From: Parachryseolinea silvisoli
GTDB lineage: Bacteria; Bacteroidota; Bacteroidia; Cytophagales; Cyclobacteriaceae
DNA: 64,000 nucleotides
Direction of reading: 5' to 3'
NCBI RefSeq assembly: GCF_021190955.1
Contig: NZ_JAIOAO010000008.1
Location: 110,610 to 174,609, forward strand
Below are positions 63,886 through 64,000 of the stretch, piece by piece; position 1 is the first letter of the stretch, and every line of letters starts with the position of its first letter. The position numbers and the translations under genes are program-made. Below the pieces are notes generated by a model, which ran no database searches, was not told the origin of the DNA, and was given only the letters and a program-made list of their open reading frames with translations.

Positions 63886-64000
63886 ATGAAAACAATCATT
63901 TTTCGATTTCTTGCCGTCGTGGTAGCTTTTGCTGGTGCAGCAGCTACTGTCAGTGCCGTCGCCCCGGGACAAGCTCACATTAGATATATAGCTCCTGGCG
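63886..64000 (+). CDS. Start of a small secreted protein, cut by the window edge
   Basis: The ATG at 63886 begins MKTIIFRFLAVVVAFAGAAATVSAVAPGQ, a signal peptide of about 24 residues followed by AHIRYIAPG before the window ends. Small exported proteins with MKxIIFxxLAVVxAFAGA-type leaders (DUF6520-like) are found next to MauE/TlpA genes in Bacteroidota, so this may be the substrate of the island's enzymes. Only 38 codons are visible. The preceding 270 bp hold no gene. Confidence 0.7.
   Translation, partial: MKTIIFRFLAVVVAFAGAAATVSAVAPGQAHIRYIAPG

Overview
The window comes from a Bacteroidota genome, most like the Cytophagales/Chitinophagales group. The lineage markers are a SusC/SusD pair with an STN domain and a FecR/DUF4974 anti-sigma factor, two type IX secretion (T9SS) C-terminal sorting domains, a BlaI/M56-TonB pair, FG-GAP/ASPIC proteins, DUF3857 transglutaminase-like proteins, and TAnnTTTG-type -7 promoter boxes. 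Most of the window is moderately high in GC. From about 54 kb onward the DNA is patchy, and from about 57.7 kb it is clearly AT-rich, which suggests acquired DNA.

Layout. 1-11.4 kb: a minus-strand nutrient-uptake locus with an ECF sigma factor, FecR, SusC, SusD and two FAD oxidoreductases; two small plus-strand secreted proteins sit between sigma factor and FecR. 11.7-19.1 kb: a compact polyketide locus with a divergent Sfp-type phosphopantetheinyl transferase, a single-module type I PKS (KS-AT-DH-KR-ACP-TE) and a coupled lipocalin-like protein. 19.3-29.7 kb: a STAS-like protein, two paralogous AraC regulators (one next to a GH43 enzyme), a WGR/TPR protein, a DsbD-type reductase and a BlaI/M56-TonB signalling pair with three operator-like dyads. 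29.9-46.5 kb: mostly housekeeping and stress genes (endonuclease III, DoxX, CheW, VOC, MarR, FtsX-type permease, cold-shock protein) between two large secreted T9SS cargo proteins. 47-53.1 kb: a small acidic protein, a metalloprotease lipoprotein and two tandem DUF3857 proteins.

53.1-64 kb is the unusual part. It starts with phased 11-bp repeats, including a large inverted array. A rearranged block follows: a frameshifted 5' fragment of a SIR2-like DUF4917 gene, a two-gene cassette (DUF3010/RNase H-like protein plus Ser/Thr kinase), the intact SIR2-like gene, and a fragment of the upstream DUF3857 gene. The AT-rich right end holds a candidate peptide-modification locus: a LanKC (class III lanthipeptide synthetase-like) enzyme, a MauE-type redox membrane protein, a probable beta-propeller exported protein, a divergent TlpA-like thioredoxin and the start of a small secreted protein.

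The strongest candidates for an undescribed system are the kinase/DUF3010/SIR2-like block (possible defence locus, inferred) and the LanKC/redox locus (possible RiPP pathway, inferred). No rRNA, tRNA, CRISPR array or intact transposase gene was recognised.
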